Notes under the pieces: model-generated | Told to the model about the DNA's origin: nothing | Seen by the model: the letters and a program-made list of their open reading frames with translations, nothing else | Databases searched by the model: none | In this document: piece by piece, positions 33,301 through 41,093 of the stretch | How positions within the stretch are numbered: position 1 is the first letter of the stretch | How the letters are laid out: every line of letters begins with the position of its first letter | Program-made: the position numbers and the translations under genes | NCBI GenBank assembly: GCA_947303715.1 | Contig: CAMYYY010000021.1 | Location: forward strand, 1-45,470 | DNA length: 45,470 bases | Direction of reading: 5' to 3' | Source: an uncultured Bacteroidales bacterium | GTDB lineage: Bacteria > Bacteroidota > Bacteroidia > Bacteroidales > Bacteroidaceae

Positions 33301-33747
33301 CTAAAAATCCATCAAAGCCTCGAGGTTCTCGCCAAGAGAAGTCGGATTGTCCAGCAGGGCATCGGCTGTCTCCTTGGCCCAGAGCTCAATGGTATCGTCC
33401 ATTCCTATGAAACGAACACTTGCCTGAAGGGAAACCTGCTGCTGCAGACGTTTAGGAATGAGAATGCGCCCATTGCCGTCGATGGGAAGTTCGTCGACGC
33501 CTGCCACAAACTGGCGGAACACCATCTGCTGCTGCGAGTTCCAGCGGTTGAGGCGGCTGCGCAGTTCGTCGAGCTGCTGGTTCCAGACGCTTTTCGGATA
33601 GAGCACCAAACAATTCTGGTGAATGTCCTTACGTATCATCAATGCTTCGTCCCCTTCTTTCTGAAGTGAACGGCGGAAAACAGCCGGAAAGAACACGCGT
33701 CCTTTCTCGTCCATTTTTGCATCGATATTGCCTATAAATCGTACCAT
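33301..33747 (-). CDS. mraZ: Transcriptional regulator MraZ
   Basis: The start at 33747 (MVRFIGNIDAKMDEKGRVFFPAVFRR) gives 148 residues, the family's normal size; the longer frame to 33927 runs through promoter DNA and is rejected. Two AbrB-like SpoVT repeats are seen, with DEKGRVFFPAVFR near 13-25 and DGNGRILIPKRLQ in the second half. MraZ represses its own operon by binding tandem TGGGN sites spaced by 5 bp. Such sites (33790-33814) lie 43-67 bp upstream of this start, so autoregulation of the whole division operon is likely. Confidence 0.95.
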   Translation of the reverse strand: MVRFIGNIDAKMDEKGRVFFPAVFRRSLQKEGDEALMIRKDIHQNCLVLYPKSVWNQQLDELRSRLNRWNSQQQMVFRQFVAGVDELPIDGNGRILIPKRLQQQVSLQASVRFIGMDDTIELWAKETADALLDNPTSLGENLEALMDF

Positions 33748-33789
33748 CTGAGGGGCTTGTTTTGAAATTCGCCTCAAAATTACACAATT

Positions 33790-33814
33790 CCCCACAATTC
33801 CCCACAAAAAACCA
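33790..33814 (-). promoter_or_regulatory. Candidate MraZ operator (TGGGN repeats, 10-bp period)
   Basis: Read on the minus strand, TGGTT, TGGGG and TGGGG recur with exact 10-bp spacing (CCA ends at 33814, 33804 and 33794 on the plus strand), separated by 5-bp linkers. This fits the known MraZ box layout TGGGN-N5-TGGGN. A fourth degenerate TGTAA follows. More TGTGGAAAA copies lie further upstream at 33822-33830 and 33843-33851. Confidence 0.6.
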
Positions 33815-33856
33815 CAAAAAGTTTTCCACAATTTGAAAAAAGTTTTCCACAACCGA

Positions 33857-33865
33857 TGTGGATAA
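33857..33865 (-). promoter_or_regulatory. Perfect DnaA-box sequence upstream of mraZ
   Basis: The minus strand reads TTATCCACA, the consensus DnaA box. Two TTTTCCACA sequences (one mismatch) lie on the plus strand at 33822-33830 and 33843-33851. The cluster covers about 45 bp at the head of the division operon. Binding is untested and the AT-rich context makes chance near-matches likely. Confidence 0.4.
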
Positions 33866-34080
33866 CGTTGTTTTGTGTTGATTATAAGGTGATTGTGATT
33901 TTTCAAAAAAGATAAGAAAAATGCCAAAAATGGTGGGATGAAAAGAGAAAAAAGTAAAAAAGAGTATTTTTGAGATTTTTGAGCAAGTCGTGTCTTATGT
34001 TGAAATAGGTTCTGTGGAATAAAAGGCTAAGGATGAACGCGCTTTGTAGTTGGCGCAATAATTGTAGCAGTTCGTTTGGA

Positions 34081-34201
34081 AAATAACGTAGTGCGTTGAA
34101 AAAATAACGTAGTGCGTTGAAAAATTAACGTAGTGCGCTAAGAAATTAACGTAGTGCGCTAAGAAATTAACGTAGTGCGTTGAGAAATTAACGCAGTGCA
34201 A
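34081..34201. repeat. Six tandem 21-bp units (AACGTAGTGCG type)
   Basis: AACG begins at 34085, 34106, 34127, 34148, 34169 and 34190: six copies with an exact 21-bp step. The conserved part is AACGTAGTGCGYTRA; the flanking A-rich part varies. The unit recurs at 13346-13388. There are no spacers between units. It sits between the GH76 gene and the dcw operon head. Confidence 0.85.
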
Positions 34202-34218
34202 AAAAAGAGTACCTCATG

Positions 34219-34243
34219 CCTTTTATCCCGTAAGGGAAAAAGG
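34219..34243 (-). terminator. Hairpin after the GH76 gene
   Basis: On the minus strand CCTTTTTCCC pairs with GGGATAAAAGG around a TTAC loop, two bases past the GH76 stop codon. Position and stem favour a transcription terminator or 3'-stabilising hairpin; the T-run lies within the stem rather than after it. Confidence 0.5.
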
Positions 34244-34245
34244 TT

Positions 34246-35541
34246 TTATTTGAAGGTCTTCTTTCCGTTCTGGATGGTTAGTCCTTTGTAGGTTTCGTCG
34301 ACGCGCTGGCCTGAAAGATTATAGAGCCCCTCTCCCCACTCTCCCATATGGGGGAGAGCTTCCCCTCCGTTAAGGATGGGGTTTGGTCTTATGGCAGAAG
34401 GGGCAAGGATGGCCCTGTGCATGCGGCAGACATTCTCCAGCAAAGAGGCGCCACTAACCATCGCTCCCATCGAAGCCGTTTCTGAATAGTTGAAATTCTC
34501 TCCCCAAAAATAGGGGCAATACGTGTTGGGGTAGCGCTCGAGGGCAAGGTGATTCCAAAGGGCATTGGCATTGTTTTGCAGATATCTCATGATGCTCTTC
34601 CTGCGCGAGAGCAGCATTTCATCGTCAAGCACGAAGTTCACGGCATAGGGAATCAGCACAGCCTTGAAGATGCTTTGGTCCATCGAAGTCCCCTCATGGC
34701 GGAGCAGCCCATTATTGGTGCATCGCGAGCTGGTAAAAGCGTAGTTGAAATAGAGGCTTGCCTTTGTCTTATAATCTTGTTTTCCTGTGATATGATAGAG
34801 CCGACGGAGGGCTTCTCCGAGGGTTCCTTGGGTGTAGCTCAGGGGCGGCTCTTCTACGCGTCCGTCGGATTTGGTGATGCCACTTTTGATGAGGTAGTCG
34901 TAGTAGGTTTCAGCATCGTTAAGATAGGATTCGGTGCCGTAATACTCGTAAAGCCTTGTTGCCAGCAGGCAGGCTGGGGAGAGCGTGCAGGCGTTGGCTT
35001 TTGAGCCGGCATCGGTGTTCCAGGGGAGATAGGTGCCGACGGAATCGGTTTTCTTGCGCGAGGCAATGATGGTGTAGATTGTCTTTGCCTGCCGGAAAAA
35101 GCGTTCATTATCCAAGGCTTCAGCCATGTGGAAAATTGCCAGTCCAATCCAGGCCATATCGTCTGTATAGGGGTTGGTGAAGGTGCTGCCAGCATAATTG
35201 TTGGCGTAGTTGCTGTACCAGCGTTCCATGTACCGTTTGTAGGTAGCAGCTTCGTCTGTCCGCCCTTCTTCAAGGTAGCGCTCGTAGGCATAGATGATCA
35301 CGTCGATGGCATGAGCCTGTTGCCAGTAGATGTACTTCGAGGAGTTTGCCACATCCTTCGGCGTCGACCAGAACGTGCCCTTGTTCTTGTTCATGAAATT
35401 CTCGATGAGACAATACTCCAGCGAGTCGGCTTTGCCTTCGTAATTGCCTGTGATATACTCCGCTAATTCTGAGTCTGCCCAAAGAGCTCCAATGTTGAAG
35501 CATAGGGCCAGAAGGAAGAAGAGGACTTTCAGGTTTTTCAT
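34246..35541 (-). CDS. Secreted GH76 alpha-1,6-mannanase-like glycoside hydrolase
   Basis: The start at 35541 (MKNLKVLFFLLALCFNIGALWA) gives a normal signal peptide and 431 residues. The catalytic domain fills about 25-390 with the GH76 hallmark of paired aspartates (YTDDMAW, Asp127-Asp128). The (alpha/alpha)6-barrel pattern is also visible (YWQQAHAIDVIIYAYERY, YTQGTLGEALRRLYHITG). GH76 enzymes cut alpha-1,6-mannan such as the yeast mannan backbone. The C-terminus is a short tail (GLYNLSGQRVDETYKGLTIQNGK) preceded by a linker encoded by a GC-rich hairpin. No SusC/SusD pair is nearby. Its own promoter lies at 35569-35600. Confidence 0.87.
   Translation of the reverse strand: MKNLKVLFFLLALCFNIGALWADSELAEYITGNYEGKADSLEYCLIENFMNKNKGTFWSTPKDVANSSKYIYWQQAHAIDVIIYAYERYLEEGRTDEAATYKRYMERWYSNYANNYAGSTFTNPYTDDMAWIGLAIFHMAEALDNERFFRQAKTIYTIIASRKKTDSVGTYLPWNTDAGSKANACTLSPACLLATRLYEYYGTESYLNDAETYYDYLIKSGITKSDGRVEEPPLSYTQGTLGEALRRLYHITGKQDYKTKASLYFNYAFTSSRCTNNGLLRHEGTSMDQSIFKAVLIPYAVNFVLDDEMLLSRRKSIMRYLQNNANALWNHLALERYPNTYCPYFWGENFNYSETASMGAMVSGASLLENVCRMHRAILAPSAIRPNPILNGGEALPHMGEWGEGLYNLSGQRVDETYKGLTIQNGKKTFK
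34327..34386. repeat. GC-rich double hairpin encoding the linker before the GH76 tail
   Basis: CTCTCCC-ATAT-GGGGGAGAG is followed by CCCCTCC...GGATGGGG within about 60 bp, read in frame as the linker (ILNGGEALPHMGEWGE) before the C-terminal tail. It has the same composition, double-hairpin layout and position in the protein as the element in the DUF3472 gene. Confidence 0.6.
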
Positions 35542-35568
35542 CTTTTTCGGTCTTATTGAGAGTTGCTG

Positions 35569-35600
35569 CAAAGGTAGTGCAAGCCGAGTGAGAATGCAAA
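35569..35600 (-). promoter_or_regulatory. Bacteroidota promoter for the GH76 gene
   Basis: Minus strand: TTTG (35597-35600), 20 bp, TACCTTTG (35569-35576), 27 bp before the start codon. The -33 region is part of an inverted repeat TGCAAAT-TT-ATTTGCA (35595-35610) that lies between this promoter and the divergent mutarotase promoter. Confidence 0.82.
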
Positions 35601-35610
35601 TTTATTTGCA
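35595..35610. promoter_or_regulatory. Inverted repeat between divergent promoters
   Basis: TGCAAAT and ATTTGCA flank TT, overlapping the GH76 -33 box and ending two bases before the first of two TTTG copies on the mutarotase side. It could be an operator shared by both units. However, the same 16 bp also occur at the SpmA/B-like promoter, so a general promoter element is equally possible. Confidence 0.45.
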
Positions 35611-35615
35611 ATTTG

Positions 35616-35647
35616 TTTGGCCATCTCCGAAAAAAGCAGTATCTTTG
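35616..35647 (+). promoter_or_regulatory. Bacteroidota promoter for the fucose mutarotase-fucP unit
   Basis: TTTG (35616-35619), 20 bp, TATCTTTG (35640-35647); the start codon follows 28 bp later. A second TTTG lies at 35612-35615. It is divergent from the GH76 promoter. Confidence 0.82.
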
Positions 35648-35674
35648 AAGGCGAAATACGAAACAATCACCCTG

Positions 35675-36055
35675 ATGGAAAAAGGATACCCAGTCAAGTA
35701 CTTCGGCCATCCTGTGCGCCGCTTCTGCCAGACGCTGGATTTGAAGGATGACCCAGAGTTGATAGAGCGTTACAAGCGTGTTCATAGCAAGGAGGAATCC
35801 TGGCCTGAGATACGTGCAGGCATACGCGAAGTCGGCATTCTTGAGATGGAAATCTACGTTCTTGGCAATCGTCTCTTCATGATTGTAGAAACGCCGTTGG
35901 ACTTCGACTGGGATAGCGCTATGGCCCGCTTGGCCACCTTGCCCCGTCAGCAGGAATGGGAGGACTTTGTCGCTCTCTTCCAGGCTTCCAAGCCAGGGGC
36001 TTCGTCAGCTGAAAAATGGCAGATGATGGAGCGCATGTTCTATCTCTATGACTGA
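35675..36055 (+). CDS. L-rhamnose/L-fucose mutarotase family protein
   Basis: The start at 35675 (MEKGYPVKYFGHPVRRFCQTLDL) is set by the promoter at 35616-35647; the longer frame begins inside the divergent promoter. The 126-residue protein has the RhaM-type dimeric ferredoxin-like pattern: RYKRVHSKEESWPEIRAG (about 30-47), EMEIYVLGNRLFMIVETP, and a C-terminal MMERMFYLYD replacing the usual EVFHLP. The family interconverts anomers of rhamnose or fucose. Because fucP follows 43 bp downstream, fucose is the likelier sugar. Confidence 0.85.
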   Translation: MEKGYPVKYFGHPVRRFCQTLDLKDDPELIERYKRVHSKEESWPEIRAGIREVGILEMEIYVLGNRLFMIVETPLDFDWDSAMARLATLPRQQEWEDFVALFQASKPGASSAEKWQMMERMFYLYD

Positions 36056-36098
36056 TTTGAATCCTTAAATATCATTTTCAATCCTCAATCTTCAATTT

Positions 36099-37376
36099 AT
36101 GAAAAAGCCTGCTGTCGTCAGCAAACAGTTTCTGCTGCCCTTTGTGCTTGTTACGAGCCTCTTCTTCTTCTGGGGCATTGCCAATAACATGACCGATACG
36201 CTCCTTGCTGCCTTCAAGCGCATTATGAGTATGACCGATACGCAGACATCGCTCATCCAGTTCTCGTTCTACGGGGCCTATGCTGTGCTGGCTTTGCCTG
36301 CCGCCTTGTTCATCAAGCGTTATAGCTACAAGAGCGGTATCGTCTTGGGCTTGTTCATGTATGCTCTTGGAGCCATCTTGTTTTTCCCTGCCAGCAAGGC
36401 TGCGAGTTATACGTTCTACCTTGGTGCCATCTTCATCCTTGCGGGCGGATGCAGCATCCTGGAAACTACGGCAAACCCCTATATCCTGTCCATGGGCGCT
36501 CCTGAGACTGCTACGCGCCGTCTGAATGTGGCTCAGGCATTCAATCCGCTGGGTTCCATTTCGGGCATTCTGCTCAGCACGTTTTTCATTCAGGCCGAAT
36601 TGAATAGTGCCGATGCCACAGCCCGTGCTGCCATGAGTGAGGCGCAGCTTGAGGCTATTCAGGCTCACGAACTGGGTGCTGTCACAGGGACGTATATGAC
36701 GCTGGGCTTCGTGCTGCTGGCTGTGCTGGTGGTTATGCTGTTGTCGCATATGCCAAAGACGGATAAGGCATCCATAGCCGATGAGAATCCTAAGTCGGGC
36801 TCTACGATCCGTCGCTTGGCAAGTAACAAGCGTTACTGGATGGGCGTGGTGGCGCAGTTCTTCTACGTGGGGGCGCAGATTGGCGTCTGGTCGTTCACCA
36901 TCCGTCTGGCTATGAGCGAGCTCGGCATTCGCGAGCAAGCGGGAAGCGTCATCTACCTCATCTCCATCATCGGTTTCAGCGCCAGTCGTTTCGTCTTCAC
37001 TTGGTTGATGAAGTATTTCCGTCCGTCGCGTCTGTTGGTTGTAGCTGCTATTGCAGACATTGTGCTTTCGCTTGTCGTCGTCCTTACGCAGGGCATGGGC
37101 TGGCTGCCTGTTTGTGCGCTGATAGCCATCAGCCTCTTTATGAGCCTCATGTTCCCCACTATTTACGGCATTGCCCTTGACGGCATAGGCGACGATGCGA
37201 AGATTGGCGCTTCGGGACTTATCATGGCCATTCTGGGTGGCGCCTTGCTGACGCCGCTTCAGGCCGTCATCTCCGATGCCACTTCCATCAATACCAGCTA
37301 TCTCGTGCCGGCATTCTGCTTCCTTGTCGTGTTGCTCTACGGACTTTATGTGGAGAAACATCGCAGCGTGGCATAG
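36099..37376 (+). CDS. fucP: L-fucose:H+ symporter
   Basis: A 425-residue major-facilitator permease with about twelve membrane segments. FucP landmarks include the N-terminal FFFWGIANNMTDTLLAAFKRIM (about 22-43), the GGCSILETTANPYI segment (about 115-128) and AQAFNPLGSISGI. It imports L-fucose, a common sugar of host mucin glycans, with a proton. It is co-transcribed with the mutarotase; no isomerase, kinase or aldolase gene is adjacent, so the rest of the pathway must lie elsewhere. Confidence 0.93.
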   Translation: MKKPAVVSKQFLLPFVLVTSLFFFWGIANNMTDTLLAAFKRIMSMTDTQTSLIQFSFYGAYAVLALPAALFIKRYSYKSGIVLGLFMYALGAILFFPASKAASYTFYLGAIFILAGGCSILETTANPYILSMGAPETATRRLNVAQAFNPLGSISGILLSTFFIQAELNSADATARAAMSEAQLEAIQAHELGAVTGTYMTLGFVLLAVLVVMLLSHMPKTDKASIADENPKSGSTIRRLASNKRYWMGVVAQFFYVGAQIGVWSFTIRLAMSELGIREQAGSVIYLISIIGFSASRFVFTWLMKYFRPSRLLVVAAIADIVLSLVVVLTQGMGWLPVCALIAISLFMSLMFPTIYGIALDGIGDDAKIGASGLIMAILGGALLTPLQAVISDATSINTSYLVPAFCFLVVLLYGLYVEKHRSVA

Positions 37377-37396
37377 CATCATGGCCTTGACTTTTT

Positions 37397-37408
37397 CGCG
37401 CGTGCGCG
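37397..37408. other. CGCGC-GT-GCGCG palindrome after fucP
   Basis: A short GC palindrome preceded by TTTTT lies between fucP and the gyrB promoter. It might be a weak terminator for fucP. GCGCGTA within it recurs at 37438-37444 across the edge of the gyrB -33 box. Confidence 0.35.
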
Positions 37409-37434
37409 TACCTATTTAAATTATATTAAAAAGA

Positions 37435-37466
37435 TTTGCGCGTATCGGATTTTTATTGTATCTTTG
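37435..37466 (+). promoter_or_regulatory. Bacteroidota promoter for gyrB
   Basis: TTTG (37435-37438), 20 bp, TATCTTTG (37459-37466), 67 bp before the gyrB start, leaving a leader of about 60 nt. The leader contains no obvious riboswitch-like fold. Confidence 0.82.
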
Positions 37467-37512
37467 TCCGATTTTTGACCAGAGCCACATTGGTCATTGC
37501 TTAACAGTTTGA

Positions 37513-39498
<1,986 letters not shown>

Positions 39499-39501
39499 TT
39501 G

Positions 39502-39576
39502 GTTTAACGTTTAACGAGGCTGGCGCAAGGGCATCGAAGGACGTGTTCGTTAAACCTTAAACGTTTATCGTTAAAC
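39502..39576. repeat. GTTTAAC heptamer element with shared 33-bp core after gyrB
   Basis: Two GTTTAAC heptamers (39502-39515), then the 33-bp core (39516-39548), then GTTAAAC, CTTAAAC, GTTTATC and GTTAAAC (39549-39576). The core matches 11872-11904 at 31 of 33 bases, in the same orientation. It fills the gap between gyrB and the DUF3109 gene. Confidence 0.82.
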
Positions 39577-39585
39577 AAAACCCAC

Positions 39586-40164
39586 ATGGTTCAGGTAGGT
39601 GATGTCATAGTCTCATTCGATGTGCTGAGGGAGAAATTCTCCTGCGACTTCGATGCCTGCAAGGGCGCTTGCTGCATAGAGGGCGACGCAGGAGCGCCCG
39701 TTACGCTTGACGAGATTGCCGAGATAGAATCCCTTCTGCCCGACATAGAAGATGATCTTGCCCCCGAAGCTCGCGCTATTATTGCCCGTCAGGGCGTGGC
39801 TTATACCGACCCTTCGGGTGATCTTGTAACCTCTATTGTGGAAGGAAAGGACTGCGCTTTCTGCATGAAAAAAGACGGAATGACCCTTTGTGCCATAGAG
39901 AAAGCCTGGCGCGAGGGACGCACGTCGTTCATGAAGCCTGTCAGCTGCCATCTCTATCCCATTCGCGTCAGCCATTTCGGCCAGTACTATGCCCTTAACT
40001 ACAATCGATGGGACATCTGCAAAGCCGCCGTTATCAAAGGCGAAAAGGACGGCATCCCCGTCTATCGATTCCTTCGTGAACCTCTCATTCGTCGTTTCGG
40101 CCAGGCTTGGTACGATGAACTTGAACTTGTCGTCTCTGAACTATCGAAACAACAATTGCTTTGA
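39586..40164 (+). CDS. DUF3109-family cysteine-rich protein
   Basis: A 192-residue protein with a conserved cysteine set: CDFDACKGACC (about 20-30), CAFC with a following CAIE (about 87-103), and later CHLYP and DICK. The pattern suggests a metal or Fe-S cluster site like that of the YkgJ-type cysteine-cluster proteins. The family is common in Bacteroidota and has no established function. It follows gyrB through a heptamer element and precedes a zinc-ribbon gene by 34 bp. Confidence 0.8.
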   Translation: MVQVGDVIVSFDVLREKFSCDFDACKGACCIEGDAGAPVTLDEIAEIESLLPDIEDDLAPEARAIIARQGVAYTDPSGDLVTSIVEGKDCAFCMKKDGMTLCAIEKAWREGRTSFMKPVSCHLYPIRVSHFGQYYALNYNRWDICKAAVIKGEKDGIPVYRFLREPLIRRFGQAWYDELELVVSELSKQQLL

Positions 40165-40198
40165 CAATTTCCAATTCCTAATTTGATAATTCCTGATT

Positions 40199-40918
40199 AT
40201 GAAAAAATGTCCTCGTTGCGGCCTGACGTTTGCCGATGATAATCGTTATTGCACCTCCTGTGGCAGTCCTTTGGAAGACGTGATAGAACAAGTGGCTGAA
40301 TCCTCTGAGCCTGCTCCTGAAGAAGAGGACGTTGCCGAACCTCAGTCGGAGACCTCGGAACAGACGTCTGACGAAAAGCCTGAACCCGACAAAAAACCGG
40401 ACTTCGAGCAGAAGGCTGCGAATATGGCTGACGATCTTAGCGAAGCTCTTGGGGAACTTGGCGCGGCAGCAAAGAAAGTCGTCGAGAAAATCGGCGACAA
40501 AGCCAAAGAAGGTTACGAGAAATTCAAGGACGACGAAACCTTCAGCAAGTATAGCGGCAAGGCCAAGGAAGGCTTCGAGAAGGTGATGGACACGCCCGAT
40601 AGCACCTCCGAATACGATGCTGCAGACGTGGAAAACAACAAGATAATCTCCCTTTTCGCCTATCTCGGCATCCTCTTCATCGTCCCTCTTCTTGCAGGTA
40701 AGGACAGCAAGTATGCCCGCTTCCACACCAATCAGGGCATCATCCTCTTCATCCTTTATATCATCTTGGTATTCCTTTCCACCTTCCCCCATATCGGCTG
40801 GGTTTTCACGATAGCTCAGATATTTGTTGCCCTGCTTGCCATTCTCGGCATCATCAACGCCGTCACAGGCAAAGCCCGCGAACTGCCCCTCATCGGCAAG
40901 TTCCGCATCCTGAAATAG
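40199..40918 (+). CDS. Zinc-ribbon membrane protein with DUF4870-like C-terminus
   Basis: A 239-residue protein with an N-terminal zinc ribbon (MKKCPRCGLTF...YCTSCGSPL; four cysteines at about 4, 7, 20 and 23). An acidic disordered segment follows (about 30-75), then a lysine-rich helical region with repeated AKEGYEKF/AKEGFEKV (about 90-130). Three hydrophobic helices resembling DUF4870 come last (about 145-225). The function is unknown. The repeated helix may be amphipathic. It ends at the convergent gap before the TlpA-like gene. Confidence 0.7.
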   Translation: MKKCPRCGLTFADDNRYCTSCGSPLEDVIEQVAESSEPAPEEEDVAEPQSETSEQTSDEKPEPDKKPDFEQKAANMADDLSEALGELGAAAKKVVEKIGDKAKEGYEKFKDDETFSKYSGKAKEGFEKVMDTPDSTSEYDAADVENNKIISLFAYLGILFIVPLLAGKDSKYARFHTNQGIILFILYIILVFLSTFPHIGWVFTIAQIFVALLAILGIINAVTGKARELPLIGKFRILK

Positions 40919-40990
40919 CAAATCTCTTTGACCGAATGAAGACGAGGCTTTTATAATCTAAGTCTGTTCGTCTGCTGCTTTTATTTGCAC

Positions 40991-41045
40991 AACGCGTTGA
41001 GCAACGTTGTACAACGCGTTGAGTAACGTTACACAACGCGTTGGG
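40991..41045. repeat. Three tandem 22-bp units between convergent genes
   Basis: AACGCGTTGAG-type units begin at 40991, 41013 and 41035 (step 22). AACGCGTT is itself a palindrome, and AACGTT follows it in the first two units. The array lies between the ends of two convergent genes, where it could act as a bidirectional terminator or a protein-binding array. Confidence 0.7.
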
Positions 41046-41093
41046 TAAACACGAGAGTCCTCTTCAAAAGTGTTTTTATCCTGAACGAATGCG

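Larger units (their letters stand above)
33748..34245. other. Gene-free 498-bp regulatory and repeat region upstream of mraZ
   Basis: From mraZ outward: MraZ-like and DnaA-like sites (33788-33865), an AT-rich stretch to about 34000 without a perfect TTTG-N20-TAnnTTTG promoter (TATCTTTTTTG near 33903-33914 is the nearest), a six-unit 21-bp array (34081-34201), and a hairpin after the GH76 gene (34219-34243). No convincing gene is present. Confidence 0.65.

Noticed and set aside
33788..33865. Possible replication origin because of DnaA-box-like sites and nearby gyrB
   Set aside because: No dnaA, dnaN or recF in the window, and the boxes are few; promoter regulation is the simpler reading.
33748..33927. 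N-terminal extension of MraZ
   Set aside because: It would translate the operator region; the family start MVRFIGNIDAK is at 33747.
33995..34201. Small frame with a heptapeptide repeat (68 codons)
   Set aside because: It is only the translation of the 21-bp array; no promoter or family support.
34081..34201. Possible CRISPR array
   Set aside because: Units are contiguous with no unique spacers and no cas genes are nearby.
36078..37382. Long open frame antisense to fucP (434 codons)
   Set aside because: It mirrors a clear permease gene; its translation is rich in His/Gln/Arg/Glu with no family features.
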